A stretch of 64,000 nt of DNA from Cryptomeria japonica (lineage: Eukaryota; Streptophyta; Pinopsida; Cupressales; Cupressaceae): contig NC_081409.1 in assembly GCF_030272615.1 (NCBI RefSeq), positions 911,738,340-911,802,339 on the forward strand, read 5' to 3'. The translations under genes were made by a program, and so were the position numbers. Of this stretch, positions 22,021 to 33,764 are shown in pieces (position 1 is the first letter of the stretch; each line of letters opens with the position of its first letter). Below the pieces are notes generated by a model that was given only the letters and a program-made list of their open reading frames with translations, did not search any database and was not told where the DNA came from.

Positions 22021-24012
22021 TGAATTCCCAAAGTTCGCCCAAGTTATAATTGTACTTCACATTATGATGGTGAAGGGTCGCAAATCATGTTTTTGAGAAA
22101 ATCGAGAAACTCTTTGTATTTGTATTTGTAATCCTATGAACATTTTCAAAGTAAAGGATATGATTCAAAGTAACATGTTACTTCTAAACCTCAAGTTAAA
22201 TGATCCCTCGAATCACCAATAAATGAATGATTATATTGTATTGTCTAGGATTGTTATTGGCAAGAACATGATCATCAACGGTATAAGCTGATAGTTGACC
22301 AAGTATTAGCGACAAGTTAGTAGAATAATCAAAGCGCCCATATCCACCAACTTCAAAAAGTGAGGTGATTGTTACCGCTAAGTTAGGGAATAATAGAAGT
22401 GACCGATATGTTTCTTCACGCAAAGTTTAAACATTGACATCTTCTTCATCGGTGAGTTGGCCAACTTTAACAAGTTACCAAGCATTTTGCATCGAACTCA
22501 CTTATGCATAAAAGATATCGGCAAGTTGACCAAAGGGTAAACAAGCCAATATAAATATCGATAGCCAACTAACTATTTTAAGTTATGTTTTGGATTGCTA
22601 TTGGCAGCTTGGCTAAGTTGGCTAACATGCCGATCCTTCTCCAACTGGGAAATCGCTCCACCAAGCTCGTTTGAACGTCCATTTGGCAGAAGGAACCTAC
22701 CACGTGTCCAGAAAGGAAGGTGAAAACTGGTTTTATAACTACCTCCACATTTTTTTTGCATGCCGATAGATATGCATTGTATCGTGCCCCTTAACGCTAC
22801 TCACACTTGCAAATTTTAAAGATGAAGTATTGCATTTCGAGGTGTATCCTACAAGTTATCGATGATATGCAAGACTGGAGAGTGTATGCTATGCGTGATT
22901 ATTTACATGTTATCTGTAGCCAAAACAACTGCATAAGCATCAATGAACCTCCATCTGCGTCTCATTATCTATTGTGATAGGCATTCTCATAAAAATGAGA
23001 CGTAATGAAATGACCGATTTAACTCCCTTGGTCATTCATTTTTCAGGGCAGGATAATAGTTCATGCAGAATGCCCGCACTATGGAGTTTCCTGTAGTTTT
23101 GAATAGTGAATATAGTTGTGATAGTGCCCACCAGAACGTAGGAAGATCTCGGTGTGAATGCCTAGGGTCTTTAGAAGATAGCACTTCATAGCCACGAGAA
23201 AGAATAAGGGTTTGTGTGAGCAATCTAAAGGTAGCAAAGTGCAGTCATATATGAAGGATAGTGAGTTTACACTGACCCAGAGACACATCGATAGGCACCG
23301 TGTGAGAGACAGAAGATAGTTTGGAATAGCCCAATAAAGTTGCAAAGATAGTGATAAGAGGCTTAGACAGGAAAAAAAACCCAGACACAATGGTTTAGTC
23401 CAATACAATGAGAAACAAAGTAAATACAGTGCATACATTACATCTCAAGTAGTGCAGTCCAAGCTATTGGACAATTGATTCACAATACTGAAGACATTGA
23501 CAACATGAATGGTTGATAGAAATCATCAATGAGTAGAGAATCTATCAGGCATGGTCACAACTATCACAACAACCCCAATAGATCTAATGCATAGTTTAAT
23601 AAACAATGAGAAGATAATGATCCGAGTCTTTATCATAATCAGCCCCGAAACACCAAAGGAAAAGTCATTTTTCCATTCAAAGAAGTGACAGAGAGGTCAA
23701 TCACAAACCTCAGTTTCAAGAAGGTAACATTGTGTCATTGATTGTCAAGATAATCATGAGCAGATTAATATCAGATGCCAGCTAAGAATCATTATGATGA
23801 TCACTTAAAGGCTAATAAAGTAATATCAAATTCTCTGAGCAGCCATTCAAGGAGGAACAAATGGATCATCCATGATAAAGACAGTGGGTAGATCTTACTT
23901 ATGGGTGAGACATAGTCACTTAATCAAGTCAATCGCAAATCTTCAAAGTCTCAAAGTTTCAGTAACATTGACATAGAGGACTTCAATACAAAGGGTCTGT
24001 GAAAATACCATC
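22021..24012 (+). other. D left non-coding region
   Basis: About 2 kb before the ORF. It starts TGAATTCCCAAAG. A CACGTG G-box (22701-22706) and a TTTTATAACT TATA-like box (22731-22740) suggest a U3 promoter. Fragments TTGGCTAAGTTGGCTAAC and GGCAAGTTGACC recur with variation (22300-22620). No ORF of note on either strand. Confidence 0.45.
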
Positions 24013-27000
24013 ATGAAGTACAAGGCTCAGGAGTACAAGTACGCTCTGATGATCACCACCATGATTCCAGAGGTTCATGATACCAAGATTGGGCACATAA
24101 ATCTGCAGGAGATCAAAAGGTTCTTCATGGAAGGTGACAGATCAAAATTGTCTTGTAGAGTGGCGGGAAGTGGCTTGATTGAAGCAGCATGTTTTCCCAT
24201 ATCAATTCAATGTGCAGATTTGGTACTAGAATGCTCAAAAAGATATAATCCCGATGCAAGAGAGATAAGAGCTGCAGACAGATCCTTAATGGCCAAACTA
24301 GACGGAATTTCAATAGCTATTATTCTTTGTTTGCCATATAAGGAAAAGTTCACTCACATCGATAAGCAAAAAGCTTATAAATACTTCAGCGATAATAGAA
24401 GCAAATGCCTCAACAATCCGGCTAAAGAATGGATGGTTGCGCCATGGGGACGACAGTCTTAGCTTCCAAAAACACTCCATCGTTCTCTTTTCATCAAAGA
24501 GATTTGTTACCTGATTTTGTTACTCCATAGAGTGACAGGAAGTCCTGACTCCACTGAGTTTGAAATGTGGATGTATCTCTTCATAATAGTCATCTCTGCC
24601 GGTAAACAATTCATTGACTGGGGCCATCTCATCAGTAACTGCATACATGACCAGTTAGTGCACTTCAAAACAAGTCAACGTTTCCATATGATCTCTTACT
24701 TGATATATGCTATTGCTAATTTGAGGTCATGGTCAGGGTTAAGTACTAATGGTGTCCTGAATCAAGAAACTCAAGTTTACCATTATTACAAGCAATTGCA
24801 ACTTGAGGAAAGCTTTGTGTATTTCAGGCGGGTGAATGATGCTTTCACAATGTGGGCAGTAAGGTTATTACAAGGAGACATTGCCACCAGGATATCAAAG
24901 GAAGCCGCTAAATTGATAAAGAAATATGGAAGTTTCTTCATCCAGTTTATGAGATTTACCTATCTTCGAGTAGGAGGATTTGAAGGTTATCCACACAAGC
25001 TACCTAGATATGTTGATGATAACCTCATTTTAGTTGAGCTTTGTCGGCAATTGGTTTCAGTTCAAAAGAAATGCAGAGATAGAAAGAATAAAGGGGTAGC
25101 CTTTCCCATTTGTCTCGAGCACTATAGATGTGAGTCAAGTTCAAGAGCAGATGAGACAGAAAAATCTTTATCCAAGGTCAACTTGTATCCATATCAGATG
25201 AGGTTTCCTTTTGATAGTAAGGATTATGTCAAGAGCAGCTTAAAGTTAGGCCCTGGCTATTTTCATTTTCCTAATCTCGAAGACTTTTGGGAGGATTGCG
25301 AAGATGAGTTTGAGGTTAGAAAAAGAGATTGGACTAGGTTAAATTTGAAGCAAATGAAAGATTTCAAGATGGATTGGACCATAGAAGGCATTGAAGATGA
25401 TGGATCTGATTTGATTGATCCTATCTATTTTGAGCAAGTCCAGTCCCAGCCACTTCCCAGTTTGAATTGGGCAAATCCGGAAATGAGAGATGTCAAAGAA
25501 AGAACAAGTTTTGTAATCAAGAATTCTGAAGCCTGGATTAAGAAGAAGATTACTCAAATGACTGCTACCAGACCAACAAAGGAAACTCCAAGAAAGAAAG
25601 GAAGTCAGCTTGAGAGCTCTACGTCGTTGCATTCTTCCCATACTCCAGCTAGGGATACTCCTTACGAGAATACTCAAGGAAGTGATGGAGATGAAGACCC
25701 TCCAAGGAGGAACAATCTTCAAAACACATGTGGTGATGAACCCCGACAAAAGAAGAAGAAATCCAGAGCAAAAGACATAGAAGAAAATTCTATTGCAAGT
25801 CAAGTAAAGGATCAAGTTCCAGTGGAAATTCTGGAAGACACAAGATTTGATGATGGAATGCATTCCATATCTCCCTCAGTTCCTATTGAATCCCTATGAC
25901 AAGAAGCACAACAAAATACTTTAGTCATGGATTCATCATTTCCAAGCAATCCAAGCGATCAATTTGAAGAAATCAGAGAGGTGACTACAACACTGGTAGC
26001 AAGACAGGAAAACATCCAAGAGTCCACAGAAAATTCTTCATTCCCATGGTTAGAACAAAGTCTATTGAAGAAGAGGAGGGTAGAAAAGCTAGTGGTACCT
26101 GAATTTAGTAGCATATCTGATCTTTTTGAAAGAGCTGAAAAACCGAAGAAACTCAAAGTATCCTCAAGAATAAAGACTGATCCAAATTCAAGGAATATGT
26201 GCTTAGAGATTTCTCAACCCATATCTGAGAAGGATACAAATGAGGCCACCTCTGCGGACTTTGTTATGACAAAGATTGATATGGGAGCTTCTTCTCATGA
26301 GTCTGATATTCAGAACTTTAATGTGATGGCAGCTAGAATGGTGGAGAGAAGTGAAAAGGATAAGCAATCCAAGGATCAATTGAAACAACAAGTGCACACT
26401 TTGTCTTCTTACTTGAGATCCGTAGTTGATACCTCCACTATGCCACTAAGTGTAGATTGCCAGCCAATTATGTTTACACCAGAAGGAGTAATTGAAAAGA
26501 ATGTTATGGATAATCTTCAAAAGTACCAAGCCTATGGAAAGGTAACTGAAGGATGGGTAGAAAAGGTCAAAACTCTCGCATGTGAATTCCCAGTCCAAGC
26601 AAAATCTATCCATGATGAAGCCTTAATAAAGAAAAATACTATTGAGAAAGACTTGAGGAATGTCAAGAAAGAGGAGACGGCCTGGAAAGAAATTGTGAAT
26701 GATTTTAAACAAATGATAGAAATTGGAATGGACACCCTTGCAACTGAGAAAATCTTGCCTAGTAATGAAAAAGATTATCCAGAGATATGGATAGAAAGCA
26801 TTAACTGGAAACTAGTGATCATAGATCAAGTTTCATCAGAGTTAGAAAAGCTCATGCTTTCATGTGATCAAGTGTGTACCAAACTCCAAGGACAACTCAC
26901 TACTCTTCTCCCAGATGTGACAGTGATGGAAGATTTGCAGCAGCTTTTTAGCAAGACAAACTTCAGTGAAAATACCATCGAAAGGTTGATTGATATTTAC

Positions 27001-27237
27001 TATTCCTTGAGAACTTCTATGCCTCAGACACTCAGCATGGTGATAGAACTAAGTGGCATTCATAGAAACTTGAAGACATGGAAAATGAGGATAGATAACA
27101 TCCTAATTCCCAAAGGAAAATCTATCACTTCGGCCATTCGACTTTTCAGAATCTTCAGAGACAAAGGACCTGGACAACATAATGTGCCTACAGAAGCAAC
27201 AGCCTCATCGGCAATGCAAGGAGTTAGCTTAGAATAA
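24013..27237 (+). pseudogene. D accessory ORF: large protein of unknown function with helical C-terminus
   Basis: One frame from ATG 24013 to TAA 27235-27237, 1,074 codons, broken only by TAG at 24460-24462 (CAG fits) and TGA at 25897-25899 (CGA fits). Residues 1-400 look globular, with Trp-rich strings such as AKEWMVAPWGR and FIDWGHLISNCIHDQL. Around residues 330-345 is a GGFEGYPHKLPRY motif. About 510-640 is a Lys/Ser/Glu-rich, probably disordered, linker with basic KKKKSR. About 740-1050 is predicted helical by its heptad-like pattern. There is no protease, RT, RNase H or integrase motif. It resembles accessory ORFs of plant LTR elements (plant mobile-domain or putative plant transposon protein type), but this is unconfirmed. 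No signal peptide or membrane segment. Confidence 0.7.
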
Positions 27238-28012
27238 GTGCAGAGTTGCATTTTGTATAGTCTCCATTTTTGTTGTGTTACTCGGATCATGTTTTTGTCT
27301 TTCTTTGTAAATAACTCTCATGATCGAGTTTCCTTTCTCTCATCTCTATTTCTGTATTGTAATAAAGGATAATCTTGGCTCTTTTCATATGAGGTAGTTA
27401 TCCTAAGTTCTCATTTTGGGTAGTTATTCTATGTAGTTATTTCTCCCAAAGTTGAGGAAGTTATAAAGTAGTTATAAAGGTGGTTAGGGTAGTTACCTCA
27501 GGTGGTTACCACTTCACCTATATATACCTCATTATTATTCAATGTAAGGGATTCCACTTTTTCACAAGCTTTGTATAAGAGACCTGGATAGTATTATTCA
27601 AGCAATTAAGCAGTAGAGATCAATTTGGATGTGTGTTCAACTTATTCTCATGGGTTATTATCAATGTTCTTATGTTTGATTGATGATTACCTAATGCTTT
27701 CTCTTTAACATTGAATGTGAAGAAGTTTATTTCAAGTTGTGGTATCTCAAACTTGATTATATGGAATTTATTTTAATCTAGATTCATACCTTATATGGTT
27801 TTCAATCTTTCTTTATTGTTCGTTCTTTAAATTTTTGAAAAATCCAAATACCCCCATTATACGAGGGAGCTGCCCCTCTCAAATGCAGAGAAGAATTACC
27901 ATTCTTTTGTTTTTGTGATTCTTCAACTGTTGTGAATGCTTTGTTGCTAATTACAGGGCAAAACAGAGTTTTTCAAGAAAGTTTCTTAAAGCAACAAATT
28001 TGTTTACCAACA
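27238..28012 (+). repeat. D right terminal region, probable 3' LTR
   Basis: Follows the ORF and ends ...TTTACCAACA at the target site. It has five to six GTAGTTAT-like boxes (27394-27497) upstream of TATATATA (27519-27526), then T-rich sequence typical of R-U5. The exact LTR start is not clear because no second copy is present. Confidence 0.5.
27519..27526 (+). promoter_or_regulatory. TATA box in D right end
   Basis: CTATATATACCTC, directly downstream of the GTAGTTAT box cluster. Strong match to a plant TATA box. Confidence 0.65.
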
Positions 28013-29782
28013 AAACTCTCCAAGAAGTGTCAGTCCCCACCAACCTTAACATAGATCAATTTCAAGCCATGGTTGGTAGTCTCAGGTCATCACCATGCCT
28101 CACTTTTTCTGAAAGTGACAATGCTTCATTCCAACAACCACATAATGCATCCCTTCACATTGAAGGATTTGTAAACCAACATTGAATCAAGCAATTCTTG
28201 ATTGACAATGGAGCCAACCTGAATATATGCACTTTGTAGTTGGTCACAACATTGGGATATGCGATAGAATCAGTGGATCCTAGAAAAAAGATAACCATTA
28301 AGGATGATGATGATGCAGAGCATTCTTCCAAAGGAGTTGTTGTATTGCCTATTAGGGTGGGCCCAGTGGTAAAGCATATCATCTGCCAAGTTCTGGACCT
28401 TCCTTTGCCATATAATCTCTTGTTAGGAAGACCTTGGATACACACCATGCAATCCATTCCATCCACCTATCATCAGTGTATCAAGTTTATCCATAACAGT
28501 GTAGAAATCACAATCCTTGGCAGTACAAATCCATTTGCATATTGTAACAATATTAACCATTAGCCAAATATCACCATACCTAACAATAGAGAAGCTATCC
28601 CTTCCACATCCTATGTTAGTCCAGCCTCTCTTTCCATTTCAATCACCCCTATACCAAAGCAAGAGAATTTGAAAATGAAAATGATAGAGGAAGGTCCTGG
28701 GGAATATAATCTAAGCTAACTATTTTGTGTTGGGCAATTACCCACTTCCCCTAGAACTTATGGAAAGCCTCAAAAGTTGCTTCAACCACCACTGACCAAG
28801 CCAACATGCACTTTGGTGTAGTTCATCCCTGGTAAAAGTTAGGAAGAGGAAACCAGAGATGAGGACCTAGAAGAATGGATCTACAAAGACCCTATCACCA
28901 CAGAAATCCAAAAGGTTACACTTCCTATTGATAAATATGGCAAAGGCCTCACTATCATGCAAATAATGGGCTATGATGGCCAGAGTGCTTTGGGACATTG
29001 CAAACAAGGATGACATGAGCCCTTGCAGCCTAAGTTGAAACCCAAAGATAAAACTGGATTAGATTTTTAAAAGGAATCTCCTCTTAAGCTCAGATTCAAA
29101 GGTAAACCCAGAAAAACCATGTATCAACCAGTTACTCCAAGGAGGCCATCCTTAATGATATCTGCGACACCAACAACAGCATCCGTACCAACAAAACTGA
29201 CCATCAAATCAGCGGTATCAATCACACCAGCAGTCCCAACAGTGTCGATACTCCCACTAGTAGCATCCACAACACTAATAATTCTCCTAGCAGCACTAGT
29301 AATCCCACCTATAAAAGTGCATAAACCCATGATCAATACACTCTTTAATATGAAAGACATCCCAACATGGTACAGTAATCGGTTGTTGGAGAGTGATTCA
29401 GAGATGGAATCGCATGAGTGGGAATTTGATTCAGTGAATATAAATACTTCAAACGAGGAAGACACATCACCTCCACCACCTCGTAAAGATATCCCAGTTT
29501 ATGGAGAGGCATGGATAAAAACCTTTTGGGTTCCCGAGAAAGAAGCACCTTCCGCAGGTTCCACATCAAATCCCACACCAGAATCTCACAAGGAGAGTAC
29601 CATTGATGAATTTCACTCATCTATATTAACCCTCACTGACACCTCCTCTGAACTCAACTTAATTGATGAGGTCATGCCTATCATCCACCTTGAACTCATC
29701 GACTGGAACCAGCCAAATTCCCCATGTCTTGATCACTTCCAAAATGATGAAGCGCTCAGATTTTTTAGAATTACGAGATAAC
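28013..29782 (+). pseudogene. pol: C protease, G-patch-like motif and linker
   Basis: Gag resumes after D, followed by the retropepsin motif FLIDNGANLNI (about 28195-28230; usually D-S/T/D-G-A) and the flap/ILGRPW-type segment (NLLLGRPWI, about 28415-28440). About 28930-29070 reads IMQIMGYDGQSALG...HEPLQPKLK...TGLDF, which fits a G-patch (glycine-rich RNA-binding motif). A Pro/Thr-rich linker (29119-29400) leads into the region before RT. Stops at 28183, 28561, about 28717 and 29010 are one C-to-T step from Gln or Arg, apart from a few I could not assign. Frameshift near 29780. Confidence 0.75.
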
Positions 29783-31592
29783 ATACCAAGAGAGGATCAT
29801 AAAGTTGGGTTTTCCATTGAACTCAACAGCGCAACATACTTTGGGGAAAATGCCAAACCTTTCAGCTGCAAAAATATCATAATAAACATGGATCTTCTAG
29901 TGAAAACCACACAGTGGCACTTCTTGATCCCAAAAAAAGTAAAAATAAAGAGCGTATCTGAAGGTGAAAACCTCTCTGAGGCACTTGAGGATGAAAGGTT
30001 TGACATCCTCCCCTTTAGTACAAATCAGGAGAGATTGATGATCCTAATCGAAGAAACAAAAGAATTCAATGTGGGGATCCCTGAGACTCCTCACCAAATA
30101 CATTTAACATCTCTACTAACTCCAGGGAACAGGCAAAATTTGTGGAATTCTTCCAAAAGCGTCAAATCAACTTCGCATGGTCTTATGTAGACATGCTTGG
30201 TTTAGATCGTAATTTGGTCATGCATCACCTCACCATGACAGAAGGAGCTAAACTGGTAAAACAAAATCTCAGAAAGATGCACCCACAGATCATTGTACTT
30301 GTTAAAGCGGAACTCAAAAAGCTCTTAGATGTTGGTTTCATCAGACCAATCGATTATGCAGATTGGATCTCCAACATCATCCTTGTCAGCAAACCTAATG
30401 GGGGCATCTGTATCTGTATAGACTTCAGAGATCTAAACAAGGAATGTCCTAAAGATGACTTCCCATTACCAAACATCGACATGATTGTCGATTTAACAAC
30501 AGGTCATGCAATGCTTTCTCTTATGGATGACTTTTCAGGGTACAACCAAATCAAGATTGCTCCAAAGGATCAACATAAAACTGCTTTCACATGCCCATGG
30601 GGAGCCTACTGTTGGAATGTGATGCCATTTGGTTTGAAGAATGTAGGGGAAACCTTTCAAAGAGCTATGACTACCATATTTCATGACATGATGCACACCA
30701 TAATGGAAGATTATGTCAATGATTTACTAGCAAAATCATTAACAAGAGAAGGTCATCTAGAAATAATGGGTCAAATCTTTGACAGATTAGAGAAATATCA
30801 TGTTCATCTTAATCCAAAGAAATGTATCTTTGGAGTAACCTCTGGGAAGCTCCTCAGATACATTGTCTCAAGCAAAGGCATTGAAGTAGATCCGACGAAA
30901 GTCAAAGCAATCATGGACATGTCACCTCCTAAGAACATCAGTTAGTTAAGGACACTACAAGGGTGGCTATAGTCAATTCAGAGATTCATTACACAATTAG
31001 CTGATAAGTGTCATCCCTTCACACATCTGTTATACAAGAATATCCGCTTTCAATGGGATACAAAGTGCCAACAAGCATTCCAAATGCTTAAAGACTACCT
31101 AATGAATACACCCTTGTTGATCCCACAAGATCCAAATAGACCTCTATTGCTATATATTTCAGCTACAAATACAACATTAGGAGTACTACTGGCACAACAC
31201 AATGCAAAAGGAAAATAATGTGTTGTATACTATATATCTCGCACATTGGTAGGCTATGAACTCAATTACACACCTATTGAGTGAGCTTGTCTAGCAGTTA
31301 TCCTGGCACCCACCAAACTGAGGCACTACATGTTGACACACAAGGTACAAATCATTGCTAAAATCGATCTACTCAAGTATCTACTCAGCAAGGCAGCATT
31401 GATAGGTCGCTTGGCCAATTGGGTTATGATCCTAAGTGAATTTGACATTGAATATGTGGATCACAAGGCTATCAAAGGGTAGGTTATTGCAGATCAGTTG
31501 GTTGATGCACTCCTCATAGGTGACCATCCTCTTGTTTCAAACTTTCCAGATGAAGAACTCTTCATGATCACAGCCACACAACCTTGGAAGTT
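29783..31592 (+). pseudogene. pol: C reverse transcriptase and RNase H
   Basis: The pre-RT region (29800-30140) is followed by RT 30142-30945 with motifs FIRPIDYADWISN, CIDFRDLNKECPKDDFPLPN, LMDDFSGYNQIKI and MPFGLKN. The catalytic YxDD is YVND at 30712-30723 (GAT to AAT), which should abolish activity. The connection and Gypsy RNase H follow (PLLLYISATNTTLGVLLAQ, about 31140-31200) to about 31500. In-frame stops near 30943, 30970, 31217, 31282 and 31480 fit CAG, CAA and CGA decay. The start of the second RNase H (KLYFDG) is split by F. Confidence 0.88.
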
Positions 31593-31597
31593 ATATT

Positions 31598-32722
31598 TGA
31601 TGAATACTAAGAGGGGGGGTGAATTAGTATGCCAAAAATCTCTGTACTTAAACAGTCTAAAGATAAACTGGTAAAACAGTTTAACAAACAGACCGGTTAT
31701 CACACATGCAAACCAAAATGCAAATAAAGCATTCACCCACAAAAGCAATACAACGATAACACAAGATATTTGACATGGAAACCCAAATGGGAAAAACCAC
31801 GGTGAGATGGAACTCACAAGTCACTATCTGTAGAATAGAAACCAGACCGGTTAAGGTCAGACCGATTAAGGTCTTACAATGTTCTTCACTAGAACAAATC
31901 CTGTTAGGAATCTCAATCTCTGTTAGGAGATAAGTCTGATTAAAGACTACCTTGCTAGAGGATTTTAGATTCACAGAAGTGAACCACATTGTTAGAGGAT
32001 TTTACAAAAGGCTTTTGGGCTTACCCGGTTAAGGGCTACAGACTTGTCAAAGATGTGAGTAATCAACAAGTGTTTGATCTATCTAATAGCACAAATTGCT
32101 TGGTTAGATCTAGTATAGCTCACTGCTAATGCATTCCAACATTACTTTAGTCTTCTCTATCTCTCTCTTAGTTACAACTTGATCTTCTTAGATAAGATTG
32201 CTCTTACAACAACTCAACACCTACCTTAAATCCTAGTCACAACATAAACCCTTTCAGCAACAGACTAAAAACCCTAGACATGATGTCCTTTTAAAGGAAT
32301 CTGATTTCATGTCGGTCCAGTAGGATTACATTACAATTTCCTAGGTTCAATGAATCTAGACATATTCAGTAACACGACACAAAAAGCATTGTCAGTGTGT
32401 CAGCACCATCAATCAATCGGTGGATTGGTAACTCATCACAGAGTATTACCGATTCATACAAAATACTGGTTGCCGGTTTGACAAAACTGAAGACTAGTAA
32501 GAATGTGTTATACTGCTTTGCTTCCTCGTACCGCTTGAGATCTACGAACCGCTTGGGATCGACATGCTGCTAGACCGGGAAACACATTCTGCAAAATCAC
32601 CAATAGTCTAAAGACTAGAATACAACATACCAGTTGAAACAAATATCGGTTGAGCTCTAGCTCATACATATAAAGGAGATCTCAATACAAGTGTGTCAAC
32701 ATAAACATAAAAAATGCCAACA
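31598..32722 (-). mobile_element. F: solo LTR of a Copia family related to A and B
   Basis: 1,125 bp with ends TGATGAATACTAAGAGG...ATGCCAACA and target-site duplication atatt (31593-31597, 32723-32727). No internal region. The G-tract motif near the left end and the GTTAGGAG/GTTAAGGG units (31840-32030) mirror the LTRs of A and B. Solo LTRs form by recombination between the two LTRs of an element. Removing F restores KLYFDGSYARHG in the second RNase H of C. Confidence 0.9.
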
Positions 32723-32727
32723 ATATT

Positions 32728-33095
32728 TTGATGGTTCCTACGCTAGACATGGCTCGGGGTCAGGTATTCTTTTCATCACACAGCATCCTGAAGTCTTACA
32801 AGCCCACTTTCCCATGCACCAACAATATAGCAGAATATGAGGCCTTGATCACAGGACTCAGATTGGCTATACAATAGCATCTCAAAGAGCTACAGGTCTA
32901 TGGCGATTCCCAGCTAGTAATCCGACAAGTCACCGATGAGTATCAAACTAAGGATGATGAGCTCATGCCATATAATAGGATGGTGGATAGTTACAAATAA
33001 TCATTTACAACTATCACATTTGAGCAAGTACCTAGAGATCAGAATCAAGCCATCGACACAATGGCTACAATTGCATCTCTCTTATCTCTTCTGCA
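32728..33095 (+). pseudogene. C archaeal-type RNase H (second RNase H)
   Basis: Together with 31588-31597 this encodes YFDGSYARHGSGSGI, then NNIAEYEALITGLRLAI, then YGDSQLVIRQV: the D, E and D motifs of an RNase HI-like domain, all present. It lies between the Gypsy RNase H and integrase, the known position in plant Tat elements. The first catalytic block is in another frame from the second, so a small frameshift lies near 32770-32790. TAG at about 32876 fits CAG decay. Confidence 0.8.
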
Positions 33096-33764
33096 AAATT
33101 CAACACGCTACGAGTTCTTGGTAGGACAACTTTAGATCCTCGCTTATGATATCCCCAAAATGGAAATGATATGTCACCTAGTCGGTTCTAACTCCCCATG
33201 ATACGGTGAATTCTTCACTTACCTCCGCGATCACACACTTCCTCCCAACCAATCCAATAACCAACAGAAAACCTTCATTCACTAAACCGCTCGATACATC
33301 ATTATTGCGGAAACCCTGTACTGGCAAAGTCTTGATGGTACTCTCCTTCGATGTTTGGAACAAGATGAGATAAAAAAGGCCTTGGAAGAGGTACATGAAG
33401 GAATTTGTGGGACTCACTCAAGCAGTCCTTTGCTAGCAAAGAAAATCATGCACGCTGGATACTATTGGCCCACCATGGAAAAAGACTCCTACTATTTTGT
33501 CAAAAAATGCAAGAAGTACCAAGTTCACGGAGACCTGATACATGCACTAGCATAGGAATTGAAATCAATCACAACACCATGGCCCTTTTGTTAATGGGGA
33601 CTTGACCTTGTGGGTAAAATCCATCCATCCTCATCCAAAAACCACAAATTTATCATTACCACCACCTAATTAAAGTGAATCGAAGTCGTTCCACTTACCC
33701 AAGTTAACGACAAGCAGATCGCGTCATTCATCCTTAATTACATCATATGTCGGTATGGTGTACC
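33096..33764 (+). pseudogene. pol: C integrase, N-terminal part (left of E)
   Basis: The linker is followed by the HHCC zinc motif (EVHEGICGTH...KKCKKY, about 33385-33525; the last Cys is Tyr), then the core with the first Asp in WGLDLVGKI (about 33594-33620). Stops at 33136, 33555, 33588 and in the core near 33667-33680 mostly fit Gln or Arg decay. It is cut by E after RYGVPV at 33764 and resumes at 46980. Confidence 0.8.

Larger units (their letters stand above)
22021..28012 (+). mobile_element. D: 6-kb insert carrying one long ORF, no gag or pol
   Basis: Inserted in C gag with an exact 5-bp duplication aaact (22016-22020, 28013-28017). It has TG...CA ends, as for an LTR element. The interior holds a 1,074-codon ORF but no Gag, RT or integrase. 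The right end (about 27240-28012) looks like an LTR, with repeated GTAGTTAT boxes and a TATA box. The left end (22021-23000) also looks promoter-like, with a G-box and a TATA-like box, yet I see no similarity between the two ends. D may be a non-autonomous element with strongly diverged or recombined LTRs. Confidence 0.7.

Noticed and set aside
24013-27237. The D ORF as a captured host gene with introns
   Set aside because: It is one uninterrupted frame inside an insert with TG...CA ends and a 5-bp target duplication, and it shares features with the E accessory ORF; an element gene is more likely, though capture is not excluded.
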